Shown here piece by piece: positions 1-12,675 of a stretch of DNA of 64,000 nucleotides. The notes below the pieces were generated by a model. It made no database searches, was not told where the DNA came from, and saw only the letters and a program-made list of their open reading frames with translations. The stretch is from Astropecten irregularis (lineage: Eukaryota > Echinodermata > Asteroidea > Paxillosida > Astropectinidae), in contig OZ020255.1 of NCBI GenBank assembly GCA_963971285.1, positions 4,712,001 through 4,776,000 of the forward strand, given 5' to 3'. Made by a program: the position numbers and the translations under genes. Positions within the stretch are counted from its first letter, which is position 1; every line of letters starts with the position of its first letter.

Positions 1-69
1 TGAGAGTGTACCTTGTGTCACCTAGTCCAAACTTCAAATACCAAGTGTCCTTACATGGTTGTGAAGAAG
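1..69 (+). CDS. Discoidin-like exon, 3' end only (array copy 0)
   Basis: The window opens inside a discoidin-like exon. The visible end encodes the last strand and the terminal Gly-Cys-Glu-Glu, followed by a GTATGT donor at 70. It differs from the following copies at one silent site (cctagt instead of cccagt), and its intron starts gtatgtaca rather than gtatgtgca, so this copy is slightly older than the rest of the array. Confidence 0.85.
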
Positions 70-551
70 GTATGTACATTTGCAAGAAGTATTCACCTTT
101 TGCTAAGATAAGACTGGGTTGGATAGTGTGTATATCAGTGTATAAACCATATGTATGATTAGACAGAGTAAATATGAAAGATATGTATTAAGTTGATATA
201 AATCCACTCCTAGCAAATTTTCTATTCAGAATATTACAAATGAAACTATATCAGAGACGCTGGTACAATTTGTGTTTGTTAACTTGTCGTGAATTTGAAA
301 TGAAACTGTGAACACATTTAATGCTCTGGCTGCATCAGAGATTCAATTTCATGACCTCCATATCATTAGGTTAGACATTTCACCTAGTGGACATCATTGT
401 GTCGATTGGAATAATATAGTATATAAAAAACCTATTGAATGAACCACTGGTCTTCAAATCAGTCAGCTCTTTCACTTCATAACTGTTTCGCTAGAGTTGA
501 ACGAAGGATTTACAGAAACTTTGTTATTGTTCATTTCTGTACACACTCCAG
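70..551 (+). other. Array intron between discoidin and Pro/Thr exons (repeated in every unit)
   Basis: This ~480 bp intron follows each discoidin exon. It carries the 5 bp indel (gtaaatatg versus gtaaataatttatg) that sorts units into short and long types. The short form is here and after exons ending at 5473, 9074, 12675 and 14473; the long form is after 1867, 3670, 7271 and 10872. Nothing else is recognised in it. Confidence 0.7.
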
Positions 552-659
552 TGGCCCCATCAACCACTACGCCGGTGTCGACAACAACCACACCAGTCCC
601 ACCATCAACCACTACACCAGTGGCCCCATCAACCACTCCAGTGGCCCCATCAACCACAG
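552..659 (+). CDS. Pro/Thr-rich mucin-type linker exon (array copy 1)
   Basis: A 108 nt, 36-codon phase 1-1 exon encoding repeats of the form (V-A/P-P-S-T-T-T/P). The acceptor is CACTCCAG at 544-551 and the donor GTAGGA at 660. Composition is almost only Thr, Pro, Ser, Val and Ala with no Cys, typical of a densely O-glycosylated extended spacer. It joins two discoidin-like exons in frame: the split codon G|TG gives Val at both junctions. This copy carries Ser (gtgtcg) in the middle of the tract, the marker that separates the two unit types of the array. The exact acceptor is by inspection; no other AG nearby preserves the frame as well. Confidence 0.78.
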
Positions 660-1405
660 GTAGGAATATACTTGTGAAAATTTTACTGAATTACTATTAC
701 ATTTTTTTGACCTCGTAGAGTACTTGAAATGAAGGAGACTTATATGGCTTGAATTTGTATTTAACAAGCTATGGACGGAGAGATTTGCTTTTAGTTGCTC
801 TAAATTCCGTAATGTTTCTTCTACCAATTTGCTGTCATTTTTGCTGCTGTCCTAGGCCTGTTTGTCTTATCTGTTCTCATTTAACTCATGAAGTCATGTA
901 CACAATGGCTTGTTAGGACCTATGACTTAAACCAGGAGAAATGTCCGTACACGTACTCTTCAGTGTGTCACAGCACATAGATACATGTAGTGCTGTCCAG
1001 CAGGGCAAAGCCAAAATACGGGACAGGTTAGCGATGCAAGCCACTGTGCAGTTAATGGGAGACTTAAGAGAATCAGTCTTCAAGTCAACAGCACACGCAC
1101 ACGCAATTGTGAGCATGGGCGCCTTGGTTTGCGCCTGCGCACTGGTGACTTGAAGACCGGTTCTCCAAATTCTCCCATTGCCTTGATTCAAAGTGCATTG
1201 CCCAAAAATGTCAACCAAATACACATTATTAGCAGGGTGTTGCTGAGTATGTCATGGTTCTGTTGCTGTTCATTCAGTTTAGCTTGCCCGAACTTTGTAT
1301 GGTATGCAAATTGGATCATCTTCTTCTTGATTTTTAAGGTACAGAGAATTTATATGTATATTCGATTGAGTAATTTTCTTATTTGTATTTTGTATCTTAC
1401 TAAAG
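660..1405 (+). other. Array intron between Pro/Thr and discoidin exons (repeated in every unit)
   Basis: This 746 bp intron recurs almost unchanged in all eight units. It begins GTAGGAATAT and ends in a T-rich tract before CTTACTAAAG. An open frame runs through it into the discoidin exon, but the part upstream of 1406 has no mucin or domain composition, and the splice sites explain the junction better. A stretch around 942-1160 includes a CACACGCACACGC run and a palindromic TTTGCGCCTGCGCAC segment of unknown origin. No RNA gene or transposon end was recognised. Confidence 0.6.
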
Positions 1406-1867
1406 TGACAACTACTGCACCACCATCTACAACTCCAAAAGTATGTGACGATGACCTGGACAAATATGATAAAGTGAAGGTGTCGAGACTGAATTCTGAT
1501 ACCAACTCGGGATTAAAACCAACTGATTGGTGGCGTCCAGATGATCCCTCCTCCAATGAAACATCACCTTACACTGATTCCTATTTGGAGATCACCTTTG
1601 ATGTCAGTGTTAATGTGAAATCAGTGACCATCAAAAATAAGAAAGATGCACCTGAGGATGTACGAGTTGCCGTGGAGTTTCAACCGGGTGACAGGGCAAT
1701 GTACTCTCCATTGTCTGATGATGACAAACCTGTTATCTTAAAGGGCAAGGCAGACAGCAAGATCAGTTTACCAGATAGCTTGCCTGCTGTAACAGGATTG
1801 AGAGTGTACCTTGTGTCACCCAGTCCAAACTTCAAATACCAAGTGTCCTTACATGGTTGTGAAGAAG
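1406..1867 (+). CDS. Discoidin (F5/8 type C)-like domain exon (array copy 1)
   Basis: A 462 nt, 154-codon phase 1-1 exon. It starts with a short Thr/Pro lead (residues 1-12), then Cys at 14, a motif SRLNSDTNSG, the tryptophan pair of TDWWRPDD, an N-glycosylation sequon in SNETS, a strand YLEITFDVSVNV and ends LHGCEE. One Cys at each end with a final strand closing in G-C is the layout of discoidin/F5/8 type C beta-sandwich domains, which bind glycans or phospholipids. Length (about 140 residues) fits. Sequence similarity is weak by eye, so the family call is inference from layout. This copy has NETS and DVRVAVEF, like the second block near 49 kb; the next seven have NETT and DVQVALEF. It is therefore the most ancestral-looking full copy of this array. 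Confidence 0.85.
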
Positions 1868-2354
1868 GTATGTGCATTTGCAAGAAGTATTCACCTTTTG
1901 CCAAGATAAGACTGGGTTGGATAGTGTGTATATCAGTGTATAAACCATATGTATGATTAGACAGAGTAAATAATTTATGAAAGATATGTATTAAGTTGAT
2001 ATAAATCCACTCCTAGCAAATTTTCTATTCAGAATATTACAAATGAAACTATATCAGAGACGCTGGTACAATTTGTGTTTGTTAACTTGTCGTGAATTTG
2101 AAATGAAACTGTGAACACATTTAATGCTCTGGCTGCATCAGAGATTCAATTTCATGACCTCCATATCATTAGGTTAGACATTTCACCTAGTGGACATCAT
2201 TGTGTCGATTGGAATAATATAGTATATAACAAACCTATTGAATGAACCACTGGTCTTCAAATCAGTCAGCTCTTTCACTTCATAACTGTTTCGCTAGAGT
2301 TGAACGAAGGATTTACAGAAACTTTGTTATTGTTCATTTCTGTACACACTCCAG

Positions 2355-2462
2355 TGGCCCCATCAACCACTACGCCGGTGTCGACAACAACCACACCAGT
2401 CCCACCATCAACCACTACACCAGTGGCCCCATCAACCACTCCAGTGGCCCCATCAACCACAG
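2355..2462 (+). CDS. Pro/Thr-rich linker exon (array copy 2)
   Basis: Same 36-codon phase 1-1 exon as at 552-659 and identical in protein, with the Ser (gtgtcg) marker. Its intron donor side reads gtgaacatt where copy 1 has gtgaaaatt; that change is shared by all later copies. Confidence 0.78.
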
Positions 2463-3208
2463 GTAGGAATATACTTGTGAACATTTTACTGAATTACTAT
2501 TACATTTTTTTGACCTCGTAGAGTACTTGAAATGAAGGAGACTTATATGGCTTGAATTTGTATTTAACAAGCTATGGACGGAGAGATTTGCTTTTAGTTG
2601 CTCTAAATTCCGTAATGTTTCTTCTACCAATTTGCTGTCATTTTTGCTGCTGTCCTAGGCCTGTTTGTCTTATCTGTTCTCATTTAACTCATGAAGTCAT
2701 GTACACAATGGCTTGTTAGGACCTATGACTTAAACCAGGAGAAATGTCCGTACACGTACTCTTCAGTGTGTCACAGCACATAGATACATGTAGTGCTGTC
2801 CAGCAGGGCAAAGCCAAAATACGGGACAGGTTAGCGATGCAAGCCACTGTGCAGTTAATGGGAGACTTAAGAGAATCAGTCTTCAAGTCAACAGCACACG
2901 CACACGCAATTGTGAGCATGGGCGCCTTGGTTTGCGCCTGCGCACTGGTGACTTGAAGACCGGTTCTCCAAATTCTCCCATTGCCTTGATTCAAAGTGCA
3001 TTGCCCAAAAATGTCAACCAAATACACATTATTAGCAGGGTGTTGCTGAGTATGTCATGGTTCTGTTGCTGTTCATTCAGTTTAGCTTGCCCGAACTTTG
3101 TATGGTATGCAAATTGGATCATCTTCTTCTTGATTTTTAAGGTACAGAAAATTTATATGTATATTCGATTGAGTAATTTTCTTATTTGTATTTTGTATCT
3201 TACTAAAG

Positions 3209-3670
3209 TGACAACTACTGCACCACCATCTACAACTCCAAAAGTATGTGACGATGACCTGGACAAATATGATAAAGTGAAGGTGTCGAGACTGAATTCT
3301 GATACCAACTCGGGATTAAAACCAACTGATTGGTGGCGTCCAGATGATCCCTCCTCCAATGAAACAACACCTTACACTGATTCCTATTTGGAGATCACCT
3401 TTGATGTCAGTGTTAATGTGAAATCAGTGACCATTAAAAATAAGAAAGATGCACCTGAGGATGTACAAGTTGCCTTGGAGTTTCAACCGGGTGACAGGGC
3501 AATGTACTCTCCATTGTCTGATGATGACAAACCTGTTATCTTAAAGGGCAAGGCAGACAGCAAGATCAGTTTACCAGATAGCTTGCCTGCTGTAACAGGA
3601 TTGAGAGTGTACCTTGTGTCACCCAGTCCAAACTTCAAATACCAAGTGTCCTTACATGGTTGTGAAGAAG
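3209..3670 (+). CDS. Discoidin-like domain exon (array copy 2)
   Basis: 154 codons, phase 1-1. It carries the NETT and DVQVALEF variants that define copies 2-8. The intron just upstream has a private substitution (cagaaaattt instead of cagagaattt), which marks this unit as distinct from its neighbours and argues against simple assembly duplication of one read cluster. Confidence 0.85.
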
Positions 3671-4157
3671 GTATGTGCATTTGCAAGAAGTATTCACCTT
3701 TTGCCAAGATAAGACTGGGTTGGATAGTGTGTATATCAGTGTATAAACCATATGTATGATTAGACAGAGTAAATAATTTATGAAAGATATGTATTAAGTT
3801 GATATAAATCCACTCCTAGCAAATTTTCTATTCAGAATATTACAAATGAAACTATATCAGAGACGCTGGTACAATTTGTGTTTGTTAACTTGTCGTGAAT
3901 TTGAAATGAAACTGTGAACACATTTAATGCTCTGGCTGCATCAGAGATTCAATTTCATGACCTCCATATCATTAGGTTAGACATTTCACCTAGTGGACAT
4001 CATTGTGTCGATTGGAATAATATAGTATATAAAAAACCTATTGAATGAACCACTGGTCTTCAAATCAGTCAGCTCTTTCACTTCATAACTGTTTCGCTAG
4101 AGTTGAACGAAGGATTTACAGAAACTTTGTTATTGTTCATTTCTGTACACACTCCAG

Positions 4158-4265
4158 TGGCCCCATCAACCACTACGCCGGTGCCGACAACAACCACACC
4201 AGTCCCACCATCAACCACTACACCAGTGGCCCCATCAACCACTCCAGTGGCCCCATCAACCACAG
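4158..4265 (+). CDS. Pro/Thr-rich linker exon (array copy 3, Pro type)
   Basis: 36 codons, phase 1-1. The middle codon is gtgccg, giving Pro in place of Ser. This is the first unit of the alternating Pro/Ser pattern that continues to the end of the array. Confidence 0.78.
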
Positions 4266-5011
4266 GTAGGAATATACTTGTGAACATTTTACTGAATTAC
4301 TATTACATTTTTTTGACCTCGTAGAGTACTTGAAATGAAGGAGACTTATATGGCTTGAATTTGTATTTAACAAGCTATGGACGGAGAGATTTGCTTTTAG
4401 TTGCTCTAAATTCCGTAATGTTTCTTCTACCAATTTGCTGTCATTTTTGCTGCTGTCCTAGGCCTGTTTGTCTTATCTGTTCTCATTTAACTCATGAAGT
4501 CATGTACACAATGGCTTGTTAGGACCTATGACTTAAACCAGGAGAAATGTCCGTACACGTACTCTTCAGTGTGTCACAGCACATAGATACATGTAGTGCT
4601 GTCCAGCAGGGCAAAGCCAAAATACGGGACAGGTTAGCGATGCAAGCCACTGTGCAGTTAATGGGAGACTTAAGAGAATCAGTCTTCAAGTCAACAGCAC
4701 ACGCACACGCAATTGTGAGCATGGGCGCCTTGGTTTGCGCCTGCGCACTGGTGACTTGAAGACCGGTTCTCCAAATTCTCCCATTGCCTTGATTCAAAGT
4801 GCATTGCCCAAAAATGTCAACCAAATACACATTATTAGCAGGGTGTTGCTGAGTATGTCATGGTTCTGTTGCTGTTCATTCAGTTTAGCTTGCCCGAACT
4901 TTGTATGGTATGCAAATTGGATCATCTTCTTCTTGATTTTTAAGGTACAGAGAATTTATATGTATATTCGATTGAGTAATTTTCTTATTTGTATTTTGTA
5001 TCTTACTAAAG

Positions 5012-5473
5012 TGACAACTACTGCACCACCATCTACAACTCCAAAAGTATGTGACGATGACCTGGACAAATATGATAAAGTGAAGGTGTCGAGACTGAAT
5101 TCTGATACCAACTCGGGATTAAAACCAACTGATTGGTGGCGTCCAGATGATCCCTCCTCCAATGAAACAACACCTTACACTGATTCCTATTTGGAGATCA
5201 CCTTTGATGTCAGTGTTAATGTGAAATCAGTGACCATTAAAAATAAGAAAGATGCACCTGAGGATGTACAAGTTGCCTTGGAGTTTCAACCGGGTGACAG
5301 GGCAATGTACTCTCCATTGTCTGATGATGACAAACCTGTTATCTTAAAGGGCAAGGCAGACAGCAAGATCAGTTTACCAGATAGCTTGCCTGCTGTAACA
5401 GGATTGAGAGTGTACCTTGTGTCACCCAGTCCAAACTTCAAATACCAAGTGTCCTTACATGGTTGTGAAGAAG
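5012..5473 (+). CDS. Discoidin-like domain exon (array copy 3)
   Basis: 154 codons, protein identical to copies 2 and 4-8. It is followed by the short form of the intron (no AATTT insertion), linking the Pro-type linker unit to the short intron type. Confidence 0.85.
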
Positions 5474-5955
5474 GTATGTGCATTTGCAAGAAGTATTCAC
5501 CTTTTGCCAAGATAAGACTGGGTTGGATAGTGTGTATATCAGTGTATAAACCATATGTATGATTAGACAGAGTAAATATGAAAGATATGTATTAAGTTGA
5601 TATAAATCCACTCCTAGCAAATTTTCTATTCAGAATATTACAAATGAAACTATATCAGAGACGCTGGTACAATTTGTGTTTGTTAACTTGTCGTGAATTT
5701 GAAATGAAACTGTGAACACATTTAATGCTCTGGCTGCATCAGAGATTCAATTTCATGACCTCCATATCATTAGGTTAGACATTTCACCTAGTGGACATCA
5801 TTGTGTCGATTGGAATAATATAGTATATAAAAAACCTATTGAATGAACCACTGGTCTTCAAATCAGTCAGCTCTTTCACTTCATAACTGTTTCGCTAGAG
5901 TTGAACGAAGGATTTACAGAAACTTTGTTATTGTTCATTTCTGTACACACTCCAG

Positions 5956-6063
5956 TGGCCCCATCAACCACTACGCCGGTGTCGACAACAACCACACCAG
6001 TCCCACCATCAACCACTACACCAGTGGCCCCATCAACCACTCCAGTGGCCCCATCAACCACAG
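5956..6063 (+). CDS. Pro/Thr-rich linker exon (array copy 4, Ser type)
   Basis: 36 codons, phase 1-1, Ser variant (gtgtcg). Second member of the first Pro/Ser dimer. Confidence 0.78.
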
Positions 6064-6809
6064 GTAGGAATATACTTGTGAACATTTTACTGAATTACTA
6101 TTACATTTTTTTGACCTCGTAGAGTACTTGAAATGAAGGAGACTTATATGGCTTGAATTTGTATTTAACAAGCTATGGACGGAGAGATTTGCTTTTAGTT
6201 GCTCTAAATTCCGTAATGTTTCTTCTACCAATTTGCTGTCATTTTTGCTGCTGTCCTAGGCCTGTTTGTCTTATCTGTTCTCATTTAACTCATGAAGTCA
6301 TGTACACAATGGCTTGTTAGGACCTATGACTTAAACCAGGAGAAATGTCCGTACACGTACTCTTCAGTGTGTCACAGCACATAGATACATGTAGTGCTGT
6401 CCAGCAGGGCAAAGCCAAAATACGGGACAGGTTAGCGATGCAAGCCACTGTGCAGTTAATGGGAGACTTAAGAGAATCAGTCTTCAAGTCAACAGCACAC
6501 GCACACGCAATTGTGAGCATGGGCGCCTTGGTTTGCGCCTGCGCACTGGTGACTTGAAGACCGGTTCTCCAAATTCTCCCATTGCCTTGATTCAAAGTGC
6601 ATTGCCCAAAAATGTCAACCAAATACACATTATTAGCAGGGTGTTGCTGAGTATGTCATGGTTCTGTTGCTGTTCATTCAGTTTAGCTTGCCCGAACTTT
6701 GTATGGTATGCAAATTGGATCATCTTCTTCTTGATTTTTAAGGTACAGAGAATTTATATGTATATTCGATTGAGTAATTTTCTTATTTGTATTTTGTATC
6801 TTACTAAAG

Positions 6810-7271
6810 TGACAACTACTGCACCACCATCTACAACTCCAAAAGTATGTGACGATGACCTGGACAAATATGATAAAGTGAAGGTGTCGAGACTGAATTC
6901 TGATACCAACTCGGGATTAAAACCAACTGATTGGTGGCGTCCAGATGATCCCTCCTCCAATGAAACAACACCTTACACTGATTCCTATTTGGAGATCACC
7001 TTTGATGTCAGTGTTAATGTGAAATCAGTGACCATTAAAAATAAGAAAGATGCACCTGAGGATGTACAAGTTGCCTTGGAGTTTCAACCGGGTGACAGGG
7101 CAATGTACTCTCCATTGTCTGATGATGACAAACCTGTTATCTTAAAGGGCAAGGCAGACAGCAAGATCAGTTTACCAGATAGCTTGCCTGCTGTAACAGG
7201 ATTGAGAGTGTACCTTGTGTCACCCAGTCCAAACTTCAAATACCAAGTGTCCTTACATGGTTGTGAAGAAG
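6810..7271 (+). CDS. Discoidin-like domain exon (array copy 4)
   Basis: 154 codons, NETT/DVQVALEF type. It is followed by the long intron form with the AATTT insertion. Confidence 0.85.
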
Positions 7272-7758
7272 GTATGTGCATTTGCAAGAAGTATTCACCT
7301 TTTGCCAAGATAAGACTGGGTTGGATAGTGTGTATATCAGTGTATAAACCATATGTATGATTAGACAGAGTAAATAATTTATGAAAGATATGTATTAAGT
7401 TGATATAAATCCACTCCTAGCAAATTTTCTATTCAGAATATTACAAATGAAACTATATCAGAGACGCTGGTACAATTTGTGTTTGTTAACTTGTCGTGAA
7501 TTTGAAATGAAACTGTGAACACATTTAATGCTCTGGCTGCATCAGAGATTCAATTTCATGACCTCCATATCATTAGGTTAGACATTTCACCTAGTGGACA
7601 TCATTGTGTCGATTGGAATAATATAGTATATAAAAAACCTATTGAATGAACCACTGGTCTTCAAATCAGTCAGCTCTTTCACTTCATAACTGTTTCGCTA
7701 GAGTTGAACGAAGGATTTACAGAAACTTTGTTATTGTTCATTTCTGTTCACACTCCAG

Positions 7759-7866
7759 TGGCCCCATCAACCACTACGCCGGTGCCGACAACAACCACAC
7801 CAGTCCCACCATCAACCACTACACCAGTGGCCCCATCAACCACTCCAGTGGCCCCATCAACCACAG
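7759..7866 (+). CDS. Pro/Thr-rich linker exon (array copy 5, Pro type)
   Basis: 36 codons, Pro variant. The acceptor tract reads ctgttcacactccag instead of ctgtacacactccag; this improves the pyrimidine tract and is shared only with the copy at 11360, exactly two units (3601 bp) away. Confidence 0.78.
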
Positions 7867-8612
7867 GTAGGAATATACTTGTGAACATTTTACTGAATTA
7901 CTATTACATTTTTTTGACCTCGTAGAGTACTTGAAATGAAGGAGACTTATATGGCTTGAATTTGTATTTAACAAGCTATGGACGGAGAGATTTGCTTTTA
8001 GTTGCTCTAAATTCCGTAATGTTTCTTCTACCAATTTGCTGTCATTTTTGCTGCTGTCCTAGGCCTGTTTGTCTTATCTGTTCTCATTTAACTCATGAAG
8101 TCATGTACACAATGGCTTGTTAGGACCTATGACTTAAACCAGGAGAAATGTCCGTACACGTACTCTTCAGTGTGTCACAGCACATAGATACATGTAGTGC
8201 TGTCCAGCAGGGCAAAGCCAAAATACGGGACAGGTTAGCGATGCAAGCCACTGTGCAGTTAATGGGAGACTTAAGAGAATCAGTCTTCAAGTCAACAGCA
8301 CACGCACACGCAATTGTGAGCATGGGCGCCTTGGTTTGCGCCTGCGCACTGGTGACTTGAAGACCGGTTCTCCAAATTCTCCCATTGCCTTGATTCAAAG
8401 TGCATTGCCCAAAAATGTCAACCAAATACACATTATTAGCAGGGTGTTGCTGAGTATGTCATGGTTCTGTTGCTGTTCATTCAGTTTAGCTTGCCCGAAC
8501 TTTGTATGGTATGCAAATTGGATCATCTTCTTCTTGATTTTTAAGGTACAGAGAATTTATATGTATATTCGATTGAGTAATTTTCTTATTTGTATTTTGT
8601 ATCTTACTAAAG

Positions 8613-9074
8613 TGACAACTACTGCACCACCATCTACAACTCCAAAAGTATGTGACGATGACCTGGACAAATATGATAAAGTGAAGGTGTCGAGACTGAA
8701 TTCTGATACCAACTCGGGATTAAAACCAACTGATTGGTGGCGTCCAGATGATCCCTCCTCCAATGAAACAACACCTTACACTGATTCCTATTTGGAGATC
8801 ACCTTTGATGTCAGTGTTAATGTGAAATCAGTGACCATTAAAAATAAGAAAGATGCACCTGAGGATGTACAAGTTGCCTTGGAGTTTCAACCGGGTGACA
8901 GGGCAATGTACTCTCCATTGTCTGATGATGACAAACCTGTTATCTTAAAGGGCAAGGCAGACAGCAAGATCAGTTTACCAGATAGCTTGCCTGCTGTAAC
9001 AGGATTGAGAGTGTACCTTGTGTCACCCAGTCCAAACTTCAAATACCAAGTGTCCTTACATGGTTGTGAAGAAG
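8613..9074 (+). CDS. Discoidin-like domain exon (array copy 5)
   Basis: 154 codons, identical in protein to copy 3 and followed by the short intron form, as expected for the Pro-type unit. Confidence 0.85.
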
Positions 9075-9556
9075 GTATGTGCATTTGCAAGAAGTATTCA
9101 CCTTTTGCCAAGATAAGACTGGGTTGGATAGTGTGTATATCAGTGTATAAACCATATGTATGATTAGACAGAGTAAATATGAAAGATATGTATTAAGTTG
9201 ATATAAATCCACTCCTAGCAAATTTTCTATTCAGAATATTACAAATGAAACTATATCAGAGACGCTGGTACAATTTGTGTTTGTTAACTTGTCGTGAATT
9301 TGAAATGAAACTGTGAACACATTTAATGCTCTGGCTGCATCAGAGATTCAATTTCATGACCTCCATATCATTAGGTTAGACATTTCACCTAGTGGACATC
9401 ATTGTGTCGATTGGAATAATATAGTATATAAAAAACCTATTGAATGAACCACTGGTCTTCAAATCAGTCAGCTCTTTCACTTCATAACTGTTTCGCTAGA
9501 GTTGAACGAAGGATTTACAGAAACTTTGTTATTGTTCATTTCTGTACACACTCCAG

Positions 9557-9664
9557 TGGCCCCATCAACCACTACGCCGGTGTCGACAACAACCACACCA
9601 GTCCCACCATCAACCACTACACCAGTGGCCCCATCAACCACTCCAGTGGCCCCATCAACCACAG
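9557..9664 (+). CDS. Pro/Thr-rich linker exon (array copy 6, Ser type)
   Basis: 36 codons, Ser variant, acceptor with ctgtacac. Identical to copies 4 and 8. Confidence 0.78.
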
Positions 9665-10410
9665 GTAGGAATATACTTGTGAACATTTTACTGAATTACT
9701 ATTACATTTTTTTGACCTCGTAGAGTACTTGAAATGAAGGAGACTTATATGGCTTGAATTTGTATTTAACAAGCTATGGACGGAGAGATTTGCTTTTAGT
9801 TGCTCTAAATTCCGTAATGTTTCTTCTACCAATTTGCTGTCATTTTTGCTGCTGTCCTAGGCCTGTTTGTCTTATCTGTTCTCATTTAACTCATGAAGTC
9901 ATGTACACAATGGCTTGTTAGGACCTATGACTTAAACCAGGAGAAATGTCCGTACACGTACTCTTCAGTGTGTCACAGCACATAGATACATGTAGTGCTG
10001 TCCAGCAGGGCAAAGCCAAAATACGGGACAGGTTAGCGATGCAAGCCACTGTGCAGTTAATGGGAGACTTAAGAGAATCAGTCTTCAAGTCAACAGCACA
10101 CGCACACGCAATTGTGAGCATGGGCGCCTTGGTTTGCGCCTGCGCACTGGTGACTTGAAGACCGGTTCTCCAAATTCTCCCATTGCCTTGATTCAAAGTG
10201 CATTGCCCAAAAATGTCAACCAAATACACATTATTAGCAGGGTGTTGCTGAGTATGTCATGGTTCTGTTGCTGTTCATTCAGTTTAGCTTGCCCGAACTT
10301 TGTATGGTATGCAAATTGGATCATCTTCTTCTTGATTTTTAAGGTACAGAGAATTTATATGTATATTCGATTGAGTAATTTTCTTATTTGTATTTTGTAT
10401 CTTACTAAAG

Positions 10411-10872
10411 TGACAACTACTGCACCACCATCTACAACTCCAAAAGTATGTGACGATGACCTGGACAAATATGATAAAGTGAAGGTGTCGAGACTGAATT
10501 CTGATACCAACTCGGGATTAAAACCAACTGATTGGTGGCGTCCAGATGATCCCTCCTCCAATGAAACAACACCTTACACTGATTCCTATTTGGAGATCAC
10601 CTTTGATGTCAGTGTTAATGTGAAATCAGTGACCATTAAAAATAAGAAAGATGCACCTGAGGATGTACAAGTTGCCTTGGAGTTTCAACCGGGTGACAGG
10701 GCAATGTACTCTCCATTGTCTGATGATGACAAACCTGTTATCTTAAAGGGCAAGGCAGACAGCAAGATCAGTTTACCAGATAGCTTGCCTGCTGTAACAG
10801 GATTGAGAGTGTACCTTGTGTCACCCAGTCCAAACTTCAAATACCAAGTGTCCTTACATGGTTGTGAAGAAG
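10411..10872 (+). CDS. Discoidin-like domain exon (array copy 6)
   Basis: 154 codons, followed by the long intron form. Copies 5+6 and 7+8 look like successive duplications of a two-unit block. Confidence 0.85.
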
Positions 10873-11359
10873 GTATGTGCATTTGCAAGAAGTATTCACC
10901 TTTTGCCAAGATAAGACTGGGTTGGATAGTGTGTATATCAGTGTATAAACCATATGTATGATTAGACAGAGTAAATAATTTATGAAAGATATGTATTAAG
11001 TTGATATAAATCCACTCCTAGCAAATTTTCTATTCAGAATATTACAAATGAAACTATATCAGAGACGCTGGTACAATTTGTGTTTGTTAACTTGTCGTGA
11101 ATTTGAAATGAAACTGTGAACACATTTAATGCTCTGGCTGCATCAGAGATTCAATTTCATGACCTCCATATCATTAGGTTAGACATTTCACCTAGTGGAC
11201 ATCATTGTGTCGATTGGAATAATATAGTATATAAAAAACCTATTGAATGAACCACTGGTCTTCAAATCAGTCAGCTCTTTCACTTCATAACTGTTTCGCT
11301 AGAGTTGAACGAAGGATTTACAGAAACTTTGTTATTGTTCATTTCTGTTCACACTCCAG

Positions 11360-11467
11360 TGGCCCCATCAACCACTACGCCGGTGCCGACAACAACCACA
11401 CCAGTCCCACCATCAACCACTACACCAGTGGCCCCATCAACCACTCCAGTGGCCCCATCAACCACAG
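11360..11467 (+). CDS. Pro/Thr-rich linker exon (array copy 7, Pro type)
   Basis: 36 codons, Pro variant with the ctgttcac acceptor change shared only with copy 5. Confidence 0.78.
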
Positions 11468-12213
11468 GTAGGAATATACTTGTGAACATTTTACTGAATT
11501 ACTATTACATTTTTTTGACCTCGTAGAGTACTTGAAATGAAGGAGACTTATATGGCTTGAATTTGTATTTAACAAGCTATGGACGGAGAGATTTGCTTTT
11601 AGTTGCTCTAAATTCCGTAATGTTTCTTCTACCAATTTGCTGTCATTTTTGCTGCTGTCCTAGGCCTGTTTGTCTTATCTGTTCTCATTTAACTCATGAA
11701 GTCATGTACACAATGGCTTGTTAGGACCTATGACTTAAACCAGGAGAAATGTCCGTACACGTACTCTTCAGTGTGTCACAGCACATAGATACATGTAGTG
11801 CTGTCCAGCAGGGCAAAGCCAAAATACGGGACAGGTTAGCGATGCAAGCCACTGTGCAGTTAATGGGAGACTTAAGAGAATCAGTCTTCAAGTCAACAGC
11901 ACACGCACACGCAATTGTGAGCATGGGCGCCTTGGTTTGCGCCTGCGCACTGGTGACTTGAAGACCGGTTCTCCAAATTCTCCCATTGCCTTGATTCAAA
12001 GTGCATTGCCCAAAAATGTCAACCAAATACACATTATTAGCAGGGTGTTGCTGAGTATGTCATGGTTCTGTTGCTGTTCATTCAGTTTAGCTTGCCCGAA
12101 CTTTGTATGGTATGCAAATTGGATCATCTTCTTCTTGATTTTTAAGGTACAGAGAATTTATATGTATATTCGATTGAGTAATTTTCTTATTTGTATTTTG
12201 TATCTTACTAAAG

Positions 12214-12675
12214 TGACAACTACTGCACCACCATCTACAACTCCAAAAGTATGTGACGATGACCTGGACAAATATGATAAAGTGAAGGTGTCGAGACTGA
12301 ATTCTGATACCAACTCGGGATTAAAACCAACTGATTGGTGGCGTCCAGATGATCCCTCCTCCAATGAAACAACACCTTACACTGATTCCTATTTGGAGAT
12401 CACCTTTGATGTCAGTGTTAATGTGAAATCAGTGACCATTAAAAATAAGAAAGATGCACCTGAGGATGTACAAGTTGCCTTGGAGTTTCAACCGGGTGAC
12501 AGGGCAATGTACTCTCCATTGTCTGATGATGACAAACCTGTTATCTTAAAGGGCAAGGCAGACAGCAAGATCAGTTTACCAGATAGCTTGCCTGCTGTAA
12601 CAGGATTGAGAGTGTACCTTGTGTCACCCAGTCCAAACTTCAAATACCAAGTGTCCTTACATGGTTGTGAAGAAG
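12214..12675 (+). CDS. Discoidin-like domain exon (array copy 7)
   Basis: 154 codons, NETT/DVQVALEF type, short downstream intron form. Confidence 0.85.

Noticed and set aside
1..500. Promoter and 5' end of the gene in the window
   Set aside because: The window opens inside an exon; no signal peptide, start context or first exon was found anywhere.
913..1224. Minus-strand 103-codon frame repeated eight times
   Set aside because: It repeats only because the unit repeats; it lies in an intron, has no recognisable domain, and has no splice or promoter support.
1129..1956. 275-codon open frame in every unit as an independent gene
   Set aside because: Only 1406-1867 has domain composition and symmetric splice sites; the upstream part is intron and the downstream tail past the GTATGT donor is not conserved in the second block.
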